Assembly: GCF_000013745.1 (NCBI RefSeq)
Contig: NC_007925.1
Location: 5,084,001-5,148,000 of the forward strand
Reading direction: 5' to 3'
DNA from: Rhodopseudomonas_A palustris_F
GTDB taxonomy: Bacteria; Pseudomonadota; Alphaproteobacteria; Rhizobiales; Xanthobacteraceae
DNA length: 64,000 bases
Each line of letters begins with the position of its first letter. The first letter of the stretch is position 1. Positions 16,800-25,091 of this stretch are shown piece by piece. The notes under the pieces were generated by a model that was not told where the DNA came from, did no database searches, and was given only the letters and a program-made list of their open reading frames with translations. The position numbers and the translations under genes are program-made.

Positions 16800-18347
16800 C
16801 TATTTCTTCGCCGCGACGTGTTCGATCGGCGTGGCGGTCGCCGTCGCATGTCCTTGATCCATGACGATGCCGGTGGCCTGGCGCAGGATCTCGCCGACCG
16901 GGCGAGGCATCGCGACGCCGAACACCATGATGAGCGCCAGCAGCACCCCCATCGGCGCCAGCGACAGCCAGCTGGAGTCGCTCTTCTCCATGTTCTCGGG
17001 CGCCTTGCCGAGCACCGAATGCGCGATGATGTCGACCAGCGCCGCAACCGTGATGGTGAACAGCAGCGCGACCAGGATCATCAGCTTCGGATATCCGGCG
17101 TCGAGGCCGGCGGCGAACACCATGAACTCCGAGACGAACACGTTGAACGGCGGGAAGCCGGCCAGCGCGAGCGCACCCGCCATGATGAACAGCCCGGTCA
17201 CCGGCGCGGTGCGCAGGATGCCCTTCACTGAGCGCAGATCGCGGGTGCCGTATTTCTGCAGTACGTTGCCCGAGCCGCAGAACAGCAGCGCCTTGGTGAA
17301 GCTGTGGTTGATGGTGTGCAGCAGCGCCGCGGCGATGCCGAGCGGGCCGCCGACGCCGAGACCGATCACGATCAGGCCGACGTGCTCGATCGAGTGGTAG
17401 GCGAGCTTGCGCTTGAAGTCGTGCTGGACGAACACCAGGAAGGCCGAGATCGCCACCGTCAGCACGCCGAGCACCAGCAGCATCGACTGCGGAAACTCCG
17501 GGCCGATCGCCTTGATGGTGACGGCGTAGTAACGAATGATGACGAACAGACCGCACTTCAGCAACACGCCGGACAGCAGACCCGAAACCGGGCTCGGCGC
17601 TTCGGAATGCGCGTCGGGCAGCCAGGCGTGCATCGGGAAGATGCCGGCCTTGGTGCCGAAGCCGATCAGCACGAACACGAAGGCGATCTTGATCAGCGTC
17701 GGATCGAGCTCCTGGGCGTGGGCCATGATGCTGGTCCACAGCACGGCCTGGTGCGGATCGATCGAGGCCGCGGCATTGGCGAAGGTCAACACCGTGCCGT
17801 AGAGGCCGAAGGCGACACCGACCGAGCAGATGATCAGGTATTTCCAGGCGGCTTCCAGCGAGGTGCCCTTGCCGTAGATGCCGACCAGGAACGCCGACCC
17901 CAAGGTCGTCGCTTCGATCCCGACCCACATCATCACGATGTTGTTGGCGGTGACCACCAGCAGCATGGTGAACAGGAACAGGTTGAAGAAGCCGTAATAC
18001 AGCTTTTGCTTCCACGGCGTCAGTTCGCCGTGCGCGACGTCGTGCCGGATATAACCGATCGAGTAAAATCCGGTGAGGCAGCCGACGACGCCGATCAGAC
18101 CGACGAAGATCGCGGCCAACGGATCGACCATCAGCCAGTCGCCGAACGCCATCAGGTTGCCGGACGACAACACATGACCGACGGTCATAAGAGCCAGCAC
18201 CAACACGACGACGAGCGAGGCAAGGTGCAGCAGTTCGATACGCCTGGCAGTTCGTCCGCTGATGGGCATCGCGAAGATCAGCATCGCGGCGACCAGAGGG
18301 GAGATCAGCAGGAGGGGAGGCAGGTCCGAGGCGACCATGGCGATCAT
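16800..18347 (-). CDS. hyfF: hydrogenase-4 membrane subunit HyfF (NuoN/NuoL-type antiporter-like)
   Basis: A 515-aa polytopic membrane protein with about 13-14 helices, close to E. coli HyfF (526). Typical proton-channel elements are present: MWVGIEATTLGSAFLVG (helix with Glu), KAGIFPMHAWLPDAHSEAPSPVS (Lys), and HDFKRKLAYHSIEHVGLI. HyfD and HyfF are the extra antiporter-like subunits that distinguish hydrogenase-4 (FHL-2) from FHL-1. Ion pumping by the complex is debated, so energy conservation is inference. ATGA overlap with hyfE fixes the start. Confidence 0.94.
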   Translation of the reverse strand: MIAMVASDLPPLLLISPLVAAMLIFAMPISGRTARRIELLHLASLVVVLVLALMTVGHVLSSGNLMAFGDWLMVDPLAAIFVGLIGVVGCLTGFYSIGYIRHDVAHGELTPWKQKLYYGFFNLFLFTMLLVVTANNIVMMWVGIEATTLGSAFLVGIYGKGTSLEAAWKYLIICSVGVAFGLYGTVLTFANAAASIDPHQAVLWTSIMAHAQELDPTLIKIAFVFVLIGFGTKAGIFPMHAWLPDAHSEAPSPVSGLLSGVLLKCGLFVIIRYYAVTIKAIGPEFPQSMLLVLGVLTVAISAFLVFVQHDFKRKLAYHSIEHVGLIVIGLGVGGPLGIAAALLHTINHSFTKALLFCGSGNVLQKYGTRDLRSVKGILRTAPVTGLFIMAGALALAGFPPFNVFVSEFMVFAAGLDAGYPKLMILVALLFTITVAALVDIIAHSVLGKAPENMEKSDSSWLSLAPMGVLLALIMVFGVAMPRPVGEILRQATGIVMDQGHATATATPIEHVAAKK

Positions 18348-18997
18348 CCCTTCAAGGTGGTGAGCTGGTCGGCGTCGAGCGTTGCCAGCTTGCGGTTAAT
18401 CTGCGTGGCCAGGATGACCATGATGACGACGGCGAAGACGGCGTCGGTGGTGATGCCGATCTCGACCAGTTCGGGAGCGCTGCCCGCCAGCAGGGCGAGC
18501 GTCAGGTGCGAGCCGTTCTCCATCAGGCAATAGCCGAACACCTGCTTGAGGATGTTGCGCTGGGTCACGATGCAGGCCAGCCCGAAGAAGAAGTGGGCGA
18601 GCGAGATGGCGAGCGCGGGCTTGATCCCCGCGGCCGCCGGCAGCGTCACGCCGGAGATGATCAGCGTGCAGAGCAGGACGACGACGGCGGCGAGCAACAC
18701 GGTGACGGCGGGCGAGATCCGCTCGCCGGTTCCGAGCCGTTCGTCCGACAGCCGGCCGAAGCTGCGCGCCATGATCACCGGCACCAGCACCACCTTGGTG
18801 ACGAACGCCACCGCGGCCCAGATATAGAGTTGCGGCGCGTTGGTGGCCGAGCCGAGGGCGACGAACACCGCCACCAGCACCAACGATTGAAGCGCGTAGA
18901 ACTTGGCCGATTGTGAGGGCTTGCGCGCCACCACCACCAGCAGCGAGGTGACTATCAGCAGGCCCGCAAGCCCATTTACGATCTGTAATCCAGACAT
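18344..18997 (-). CDS. hyfE: hydrogenase-4 membrane subunit HyfE (NuoK-like)
   Basis: A 217-aa protein with about seven helices, matching E. coli HyfE (216 aa). The C-terminal half resembles NuoK, with FFFGLACIVTQRN and FGYCLMENGSHLTLAL carrying a buried Glu. It lies between hyfD and hyfF in the canonical order. It is part of the proposed proton-translocating arm of FHL-2. It overlaps hyfF by four bases and follows hyfD by ten. Confidence 0.93.
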   Translation of the reverse strand: MSGLQIVNGLAGLLIVTSLLVVVARKPSQSAKFYALQSLVLVAVFVALGSATNAPQLYIWAAVAFVTKVVLVPVIMARSFGRLSDERLGTGERISPAVTVLLAAVVVLLCTLIISGVTLPAAAGIKPALAISLAHFFFGLACIVTQRNILKQVFGYCLMENGSHLTLALLAGSAPELVEIGITTDAVFAVVIMVILATQINRKLATLDADQLTTLKG

Positions 18998-19007
18998 CTT
19001 GTTGTCC

Positions 19008-20447
19008 TCAACCGAGCCAGCTAGCGGCGATGAAGCTTGAGCAGACCGCCATGACGATCAACGTGATCAGCACGATCTGCATGGAGAGCGGAACCGGGGA
19101 CGCTGCGGCCACCGCCTCCGACGGACGACCCGGCACTGTCCAACCGACCCATTTCAGGAACCAGGCGAAGCTGCCGACCGATTCAAGCAACGCGATCACC
19201 AACAGCACCATCAGCAAGGGGTGCTGTTGAGCGACCTCAAAGCCGCCGGCGAAGATCGCGAACTTCGAGAAGAAGCCGTTGAACGGCGGGACGCCGGCGA
19301 TCGCCAAGGCCGCCACCACGAAGGCGATGCCGAGCAACGGCGATTTCGACAGGACGCCGCGCAACAGCGGCAACATGCGCGTTCCGGTGGTGTAACTCAG
19401 TGCGCCGGCGACCAAGAAGAACAGCGTCTTGGCGAAGGCATGGTTGAACAAGTGAGCGATGGCGCCGTTGAAGGCCATCTGCGAACCGAACACCGACAGC
19501 CCGAGACCGAGGAACATGTAGGAGAGCTGGGTGATGGTGGAGTAGGCCAAGAGCCGCTTCATGTCACACTGCGGCAGATACATGATGAAGCCGTACACCA
19601 GGGTGATGGTCGCCATGATGGTGCAGACGTAGCCGACCAGTTCCGGCGCGCCGTTCGACGACATCAGCGCGCGGGCGAAGATGTAGACGCCGACTTTGAC
19701 CATCGAGGCGGCGTGCAGGTAGGCGCTGACCGGGGTCGGCGCTTCCATGGCGTCGGGCAGCCACATGTGGAACGGCAGCTGCGCCGACTTGCCCCAGGCG
19801 GCGACCAGAATCGCCAGCAGCACGATGGTCTTGGCGCTGTCCGACAGCCCGCCGATCGCCGACAGCGCGAACGTGTGCGTCTCCAGGAACATGACGCTGG
19901 CCGCGACATACAGCCCGAGCGAGGCGATATGGGTGATGATCAGCGCCTTGGCGGCGGAATACAGCGACTTCGGCTTTTCGTAGTAACCGATCAGCGCCCA
20001 GGAGCAGACGCCGCTGATTTCGAAGAACACCAGCTGGCCGATCACCGTGGTGGAGAACACCAGGCCCGCCATCGCGCCGATGAACAGCGAAAGGAAGGCG
20101 AAGTAGCGCCGCCGCACGATATCCGGATGCTCGCGATTGCCGGCGTCGAGATAGCCGCCGGAGTAGATCGAGATCAGGAAGCCGATGCCGACCACCGCGC
20201 AGGCGACCAATACCGACACGGTGTCGACGCCGAAGCCGAGGATCTCGACGCCGCCGAAGTTGATTACCGAATATTCGCTCGCCACCTTGCCGCCGATGGC
20301 GAACTGGTAGGCGAGCACGAGCAGCACGGCGGTGGCGAGGCCAGCGAAGACCTGGCCGAGGCGTTTCGAGGCCGACCGCGGCGAGAGCGCGATGAGAGCG
20401 GCTCCGACGGTGGGAAGTAGGATGCTTGCTAGCGCAAGGGCGATCAT
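19008..20447 (-). CDS. hyfD: hydrogenase-4 membrane subunit HyfD (antiporter-like)
   Basis: A 479-aa polytopic protein, identical in length to E. coli HyfD. Landmarks: FFEISGVCSWALIGYYEKPK (channel Glu), WGKSAQLPFHMWLPDAMEAPTPVSAYLHAASMVK region, KRLLAYSTITQLSYM, and HLFNHAFAKTLFFL. It is the second NuoL/M/N-like subunit of the membrane arm. It is spaced ten bases from hyfE and 16 from hyfC on the same strand. Confidence 0.94.
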   Translation of the reverse strand: MIALALASILLPTVGAALIALSPRSASKRLGQVFAGLATAVLLVLAYQFAIGGKVASEYSVINFGGVEILGFGVDTVSVLVACAVVGIGFLISIYSGGYLDAGNREHPDIVRRRYFAFLSLFIGAMAGLVFSTTVIGQLVFFEISGVCSWALIGYYEKPKSLYSAAKALIITHIASLGLYVAASVMFLETHTFALSAIGGLSDSAKTIVLLAILVAAWGKSAQLPFHMWLPDAMEAPTPVSAYLHAASMVKVGVYIFARALMSSNGAPELVGYVCTIMATITLVYGFIMYLPQCDMKRLLAYSTITQLSYMFLGLGLSVFGSQMAFNGAIAHLFNHAFAKTLFFLVAGALSYTTGTRMLPLLRGVLSKSPLLGIAFVVAALAIAGVPPFNGFFSKFAIFAGGFEVAQQHPLLMVLLVIALLESVGSFAWFLKWVGWTVPGRPSEAVAAASPVPLSMQIVLITLIVMAVCSSFIAASWLG

Positions 20448-20463
20448 GGCTTTGCTCCTCGGC

Positions 20464-21402
20464 TCACAGGCCAGAGATGTAAAAGACGAAGGCGAGCGAG
20501 GCGATGCCGAGCCCGAACCAGCTGTGCCGCGGCGTCAGGCGGAAACGCGCCCGGGCCACGCTGTTCTCGACGACGCCGAGCACCACGGCGACCACGCCGA
20601 TCTTGGCGACGAAGGCGACGAGGCCGATCGAGAGCCCGAGCAGACTGGTGTCCGACGAGCTGCCGAACGGCGCGAAGATCGCGAACACGAAGGCCAGGAT
20701 CAGCAGTTGCTTGAACCCCATCGCGACCTTGAGCAGCGCCAGCGACGGACCGGAATATTCCGACAGCGGGCCTTCCTGCAGTTCCTGCTCGGCTTCCGCC
20801 ATGTCGTAGGGCAGTTTGCCGAGTTCGAAGTAGCAGGCGAAGATCGCCGCCGCACCGGCCAGCAGCACCGCCCCCGCCGAGCGGACATGCCCGGTGGCGA
20901 TCGCTTCGCCCATCGCGCCGATGTCGGTGGTGCCCGCCAGCAGCGCGCACACCATCAACGACAGCACCAAGGTCGGTTCGACCAGCACGCCCAGCGTCAG
21001 TTCGCGGCTGCCGCCGATCCCGGCGAACGACGAACCGGAGTCGAGGCCCGACAGCGAGAAGAAGAACCGCACGATGGCGAACAGGTAGATCACGGTGATC
21101 AGATCGCCGAGGCCGGGGATCGGCACCGCGCGGGTCAAGACCGGCACCGCCATGGCGATGGTCAACAGCGCGGCGATCATCACCGTCGGCATCGCGCGGA
21201 ACGCGAAGCCGGCGGCCGGCGGCTGCAGATTCTGCCTCCGTAGCAGCTTGATGACGTCGCGGTAGTCCTGCAGCACGCCCGGCCCGCGCCGGGTGTGCAT
21301 CTTGGCGCGCATCACGCGGGTAATGCCGGAGAACAACGGTGCGGCAGCGAGCAGCAACAGGGCTTGCACGAATGCCAATGAGACTTGGGTGAGAGTGGGC
21401 AC
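20464..21402 (-). CDS. hyfC: hydrogenase-4 membrane subunit HyfC (HycD-like, NuoH family)
   Basis: A 312-aa NuoH-type anchor with about eight helices. MHTRRGPGVLQDYRDVIKLL is the cytoplasmic loop that contacts the Q-module-like hydrogenase part, and ELGKLPYDMAEAEQELQEG is the acidic loop typical of HycD/HyfC. It starts at GTG (PTLTQVSLAF follows), with AGGAGAG eight bases upstream. The longer open frame upstream is a shadow of hyfB. It links the soluble hydrogenase to HyfB, D, E and F. Confidence 0.94.
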   Translation of the reverse strand: MPTLTQVSLAFVQALLLLAAAPLFSGITRVMRAKMHTRRGPGVLQDYRDVIKLLRRQNLQPPAAGFAFRAMPTVMIAALLTIAMAVPVLTRAVPIPGLGDLITVIYLFAIVRFFFSLSGLDSGSSFAGIGGSRELTLGVLVEPTLVLSLMVCALLAGTTDIGAMGEAIATGHVRSAGAVLLAGAAAIFACYFELGKLPYDMAEAEQELQEGPLSEYSGPSLALLKVAMGFKQLLILAFVFAIFAPFGSSSDTSLLGLSIGLVAFVAKIGVVAVVLGVVENSVARARFRLTPRHSWFGLGIASLAFVFYISGL

Positions 21403-21415
21403 GACTGTTTCTCTC

Positions 21416-23431
21416 CTAGCGAAGCGTAATGAGGAGGAGGATCGCGAGCGCCGCGACGATGTAGAGGCAGTAGGTCGACAGCGCGCCGCTTTGCAGAACC
21501 TGCAGGCGCTTGCCGACGCCGCCGACGAAGTCGATCGACGGACCGACCAGCGCGCGGTCGAGCATCGGCTCACCGCGACGGGCCAGCGAGACGAGCTTGA
21601 CGAATTGCCGCTCGATGCCCTCCGAGGCCGCCGCGGCGGTCCGGCGCACCGCATAGAGAGGTGCGAAGAACATCCGGATCGGCTGCGCGAAGGAGTGCGC
21701 CGTGACGGTCATGTGGGCGTCGGGCAGATAGCCGCAGGCCCACGGTTCGGCGGCCTGGCGGCGGTTGGCGCGGGATCCGGAGAACGCCGCGCTGATCGCC
21801 AGCGGCACCGTCGCAAGTCCGACCAGCAGCATGGCCAGCAACGGCGTCGACAGCAGGGTGTGGGCGGGATCGCCGGGCAGAACCATGCTGCCGTTGGCGA
21901 ACACCGCCGGCGGCATGTGCAGGATCGCAGCGGCGATGCCGCCGATCACCGGCACCACCAACGGCGCCGCAAGCCCGAGGCCGACGCAGGCCGCGGCGAG
22001 CAGCACCATGCCGATGATCATCGGCACCGGCACTTCGGTGGTCTGCTCGGCCTTCTTGCTGCGCGGCAGGCCGGAGAACATCTCGCCATAGGCCTTGACG
22101 AAGCACATCACGGCCAGCGCGCCGGTCAGGGCCAGCGCGGTGGCGGCGATCGGCGTCGAGAACTGCACCAGGAAGGTGCCGTCGAGCGCGGCGGCGAACA
22201 GCGCCTGATAGGTGAACCACTCCGAGACGAAGCCGTTGAGCGGCGGGATCGCGGAGATCGCCAGCGCGCCGACCAGGAAGCAGGCCGAGGTCCACGGCAT
22301 GGTGCGGGCGAGCCCGCCCATCTTGTCCATGTCCTTGGTGTGCATCCGGAAGATCACGGCGCCGGCGCCGAGGAACAACAGGCCCTTGAAGATCGCGTGG
22401 TTGACCAGGTGATAGAGACCGGCCAGCAGGCCGAGCATCGCGACCAGCGGATGATGCGTAGCGATGCCGATCATGCCGGTACCGATACCCAGCATGATGA
22501 TGCCGATGTTCTCCACCGAGTGGTAGGCCAACAGCCGCTTGATGTCGTGTTCGGCCAACGCGTAGATCACGCCGAGCACCGACGAGATCGCGCCGAGTGC
22601 CAGCACCGCGATGCCCCACCACAACACGTCGCCGCCGAGCAGATCGACGCTGACCTTGAGGATACCGAACACGCCGATCTTGATCATCACGCCGGACATC
22701 AGCGCGGATGCATGTGACGGCGCGGCCGGATGGGCGCGCGGCAGCCAGACGTGCAGCGGGATCATGCCGGCCTTGGCGCCGAACCCGAGCAGCGACAGCA
22801 CGAACACGATCGACGCCACCAGCCCTGAGGGATGCGTGGCGCGGAACGCGGCGAAGTCGAGCGAGCCTGCGGCGTTGGCCATCAGGAAGAAGCCCGCCAT
22901 GATCGCCACCGACCCGGCGTGCGCCACCAGGAAGTAGATGAACCCGGCCGACACCGCTTCCTCGTCCTGGTCGAAGATCACCAGGAAGTACGAGGCGAGC
23001 GACATCATTTCGAAGAACACCAGGAACCAGAAGGCGTTGTCCGCGACCACCACCAACACCATCGAGGCGACGAAGAGGTTGAAGAAGAAGCCCATCGGCC
23101 CGACGCCGCGCCCGCCATACTCACGCACGTAAGAGAATGAGTAGATCGAGGCGACGGCGGCGAGCGTGGAGATCACCAACACCATCAGGCCCGACAAGGC
23201 GTCGAGCCGGATGATGAAGTGGGCGAAGGAAAACGGCCCGGCGACGTCGAGCACGAGCGGCGCGCCGCTCAGCACCGAAGCGCCGGCGACGCCGCCGAGC
23301 ACCGCGGCCACCAGGCCGCCGAGGCCGGCGAAACGGATCGCCCAGTTTTCAGCGCGCGACAGCAACAGGCTGCCGAACGCGGCAACGACGGAGCAGGCGA
23401 GCGAGGCACATAGAAGCTGGATCGGGGTCAT
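21416..23431 (-). CDS. hyfB: hydrogenase-4 membrane subunit HyfB (HycC-like, NuoL family)
   Basis: A 671-aa protein with about 16 helices, essentially the same size as E. coli HyfB (672). It has WFLVFFEMMSLASYFLV (channel Glu), KAGMIPLHVWLPRAHPAAPSH, and HDIKRLLAYHSVENIGIIML; the C-terminal part ends in a lateral helix and final membrane span (YIVAALAILLLITLR). The ATG at MTPIQLL lies one base beyond the hyfA stop. The in-frame upstream extension lies inside hyfA and is a shadow. Confidence 0.95.
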   Translation of the reverse strand: MTPIQLLCASLACSVVAAFGSLLLSRAENWAIRFAGLGGLVAAVLGGVAGASVLSGAPLVLDVAGPFSFAHFIIRLDALSGLMVLVISTLAAVASIYSFSYVREYGGRGVGPMGFFFNLFVASMVLVVVADNAFWFLVFFEMMSLASYFLVIFDQDEEAVSAGFIYFLVAHAGSVAIMAGFFLMANAAGSLDFAAFRATHPSGLVASIVFVLSLLGFGAKAGMIPLHVWLPRAHPAAPSHASALMSGVMIKIGVFGILKVSVDLLGGDVLWWGIAVLALGAISSVLGVIYALAEHDIKRLLAYHSVENIGIIMLGIGTGMIGIATHHPLVAMLGLLAGLYHLVNHAIFKGLLFLGAGAVIFRMHTKDMDKMGGLARTMPWTSACFLVGALAISAIPPLNGFVSEWFTYQALFAAALDGTFLVQFSTPIAATALALTGALAVMCFVKAYGEMFSGLPRSKKAEQTTEVPVPMIIGMVLLAAACVGLGLAAPLVVPVIGGIAAAILHMPPAVFANGSMVLPGDPAHTLLSTPLLAMLLVGLATVPLAISAAFSGSRANRRQAAEPWACGYLPDAHMTVTAHSFAQPIRMFFAPLYAVRRTAAAASEGIERQFVKLVSLARRGEPMLDRALVGPSIDFVGGVGKRLQVLQSGALSTYCLYIVAALAILLLITLR

Positions 23432-23432
23432 G

Positions 23433-24050
23433 TCAGTCGCGCTCCTCAATCGATGGAGTGTTGGCTTGTGACGGAGCGTCAAAGCCGACCGTGTTGAGCG
23501 TGGCGCTGGCCGTTGCACTGGCCAGACGCTTCGCGGCATTGGCGCTGTCGAGCGACTGCGCGTTCACCACATGCAGAGCAGCGGTGGGACAGACGCGGAC
23601 GCATTCGGGGCCGGCCTCTTGGAAGCTGCACAGATCGCATTTCACCGCGACCGAGCGCACCCCGAGGCTCCAAGCGAGCAGCGGATCGAGCGCGGCGGAT
23701 TCGGTGGGGTGGCCGACCCTAATGCCGGCGACGCCTTCGATCGGCGTGCCGGAGGGCGTGATCGCGCCGAACGGACAGGCGATCGCGCACATCTTGCAGC
23801 CGATGCAGGTCTGTTCGTTGAGCACCACCTGACCGTCGGTGAGCTTGATCGCGTCGACCGGGCAGACCCGGGCGCACGGCGCGTCCTCGCAGTGCCGACA
23901 CTGCACCGGCGCGGTGATCTCGTAGGTGCGAGTCACTGTCAGCCGCGGGTGCGCCTGCAACCCCACGGCACGATGGACCGTCGAGCATGCGGCCATACAG
24001 GTATTGCAGCCGATGCATCGCCCCGGGTCTGCGATGACAAAACGGTTCAT
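23433..24050 (-). CDS. hyfA: FHL electron-transfer ferredoxin HyfA (HycB-like)
   Basis: A 205-aa protein, exactly the length of E. coli HyfA. Four 4Fe-4S clusters are predicted: CIGCNTCMAAC, CRHCEDAPCARVC, CIGCKMCAIAC and CDLC with PECVRVC. It carries electrons from formate dehydrogenase to HyfH. I start at MNRFVIADPG because GGAGAG lies six bases upstream and the family starts this way. First gene of the long hyf transcript; about 440 bases of regulatory DNA separate it from the divergent fdhF block. Confidence 0.94.
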   Translation of the reverse strand: MNRFVIADPGRCIGCNTCMAACSTVHRAVGLQAHPRLTVTRTYEITAPVQCRHCEDAPCARVCPVDAIKLTDGQVVLNEQTCIGCKMCAIACPFGAITPSGTPIEGVAGIRVGHPTESAALDPLLAWSLGVRSVAVKCDLCSFQEAGPECVRVCPTAALHVVNAQSLDSANAAKRLASATASATLNTVGFDAPSQANTPSIEERD

Positions 24051-24110
24051 GTCCATCTCTCCACGTTGATGGCTGGCCCCGACGGTGAATGGCTCCACCG
24101 CGTGCCACGG

Positions 24111-24127
24111 CCTGACGGTGCGTCAGG
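24111..24127. promoter_or_regulatory. palindrome CCTGACG-3-CGTCAGG in the hyfA leader
   Basis: Seven-base perfect inverted arms with a 3-base centre (GTG), 61 bases upstream of the hyfA start. It could be an operator or, in the transcript, a hairpin in the hyfA leader. No known regulator consensus is matched. Confidence 0.45.
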
Positions 24128-24209
24128 TCCTGGGGATTTCGATAAGCAGAACTGATGATCCAAGAAGAATGACCTAACAAGAGAAGTAAATCGAAGTATT
24201 CGCTGTCTC

Positions 24210-24224
24210 TGTAGGACACCTACA
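24210..24224. promoter_or_regulatory. palindrome TGTAGG-3-CCTACA between hyfA and hydN
   Basis: TGTAGGACACCTACA is a perfect 6-base inverted repeat with a 3-base centre. It lies in the AT-rich core of the divergent region, 56 bases from the FNR-like box on the hyfA side. It is a candidate operator for an unidentified dimeric regulator. Confidence 0.45.
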
Positions 24225-24279
24225 CCGAAAAACGGAATCTTGATCAGCTATTTTTGCGCAGCTCTCATGTTTTGTTTTT

Positions 24280-24293
24280 TTGATCTAGATCAG
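24280..24293. promoter_or_regulatory. FNR/FixK-like box between hyfA and hydN
   Basis: TTGATCTAGATCAG differs from TTGAT-N4-ATCAA only at the last base. It is preceded by a T-run and sits in the middle of the divergent region, about 200 bases from hydN and 230 from hyfA. It could serve either or both directions. Together with the exact box at 8787-8800 it suggests anaerobic control of the island. Confidence 0.65.
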
Positions 24294-24491
24294 TTCTATT
24301 GTTGTAAGACGCGATGTACATGCCGTTTACCTGCAACACACGCGCCCATATCTTGGTTTTATTGAGCGATAACCAATCATGATGATGGGCGGGGTGACGT
24401 GCGGGCAACCGAGCCGCCACGCGAAGCGGGCCACGCGGACTTCACCGCGCGGCCTTCACCTGCGGACGTCGCCTAAGTGGAGATGTGGAGA

Positions 24492-25058
24492 ATGAATCGA
24501 TTCATCGTCAGCGAACCCAACAAGTGTATTGGGTGTCATACTTGCGAGGTGGCGTGCGCGCTTGCGCACGAGGCGTCGCAGAGCGTGGACGCGCTCACGC
24601 CCTCAAACTTCGCGCCGCGCATTCGGCTGATGCAGACCCTCACGGTGTCGACCCCCGTGACCTGTCACCATTGCGAAGAAGCGCCGTGCCTGAAAGCCTG
24701 CCCGAGCGGCGCCATCTATTATAAAGCCGGCACCGTCCAGGTCGATCAGTCGCATTGTTTGGGTTGCAAGACCTGCGTCGTCGCCTGCCCGTTCGGCGTG
24801 ATGGAAGTGATTACCCATCCGACCTACCGCACCTTTGCCGGCGTCACGGTGGCCGACGGCCTCAAGGCCGAAGCCCACAAATGCGACCTCTGCATCAACC
24901 GTGAAAAGGGCCCGGCCTGTGTCGAGGTCTGCCCGACCGCCGCCTTGCACGTCATGGACGAAGCCAAGATGGCCGAGCTGCAGCGCGAGCGGCGGCTGCG
25001 TTCCGCCGTCAGCGGCGGATTGACCGGCACCGCCGGCGACATCATCAACGCCAACTAA
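24492..25058 (+). CDS. hydN: four-cluster ferredoxin of the HydN/HycB family
   Basis: A 188-aa protein with four 4Fe-4S motifs: CIGCHTCEVAC, CHHCEEAPCLKAC, CLGCKTCVVAC and CDLC with GPACVEVC. It is paralogous to HyfA but lies with fdhF, 33 bases upstream of it, as hydN does in enterobacteria. It probably docks to FdhF and carries electrons toward HyfA. I chose the ATG at MNRFIVSEPNK, with GTGGAG nine bases upstream; in-frame GTG and ATG starts 3-5 codons earlier are possible. HycB is the alternative name. Confidence 0.88.
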   Translation: MNRFIVSEPNKCIGCHTCEVACALAHEASQSVDALTPSNFAPRIRLMQTLTVSTPVTCHHCEEAPCLKACPSGAIYYKAGTVQVDQSHCLGCKTCVVACPFGVMEVITHPTYRTFAGVTVADGLKAEAHKCDLCINREKGPACVEVCPTAALHVMDEAKMAELQRERRLRSAVSGGLTGTAGDIINAN

Positions 25059-25091
25059 CAGCTTAACCGAAGTCACTTACGAGGTAAAATC

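Larger units (their letters stand above)
24051..24491. promoter_or_regulatory. divergent regulatory region between hyfA and the hydN-fdhF-hypA block
   Basis: An AT-richer stretch (about 24140-24380) in otherwise GC-rich DNA. It holds two short perfect palindromes and an FNR-like box, listed separately, and must contain promoters for both directions. I see no convincing sigma-54 element, although such promoters drive hyc and hyf operons in E. coli. A 38-codon frame running into the hydN start lacks a ribosome site. Confidence 0.7.

Noticed and set aside
24089..24107. TGGCAC on the minus strand upstream of hyfA as a sigma-54 -24 element
   Set aside because: The -12 GC is displaced by one base and TTGC is absent.
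24393..24406. GG-N10-GC spacing resembling a sigma-54 -24/-12 promoter upstream of hydN
   Set aside because: Only the GG and GC match; the flanking consensus (TGGCAC, TTGC) is absent, and such spacing is expected often by chance in GC-rich DNA.
24379..24495. 38-codon ORF overlapping the hydN start as ATGA
   Set aside because: No ribosome site before its ATG run and a strongly basic, Arg/Thr-rich composition unlike a real peptide.
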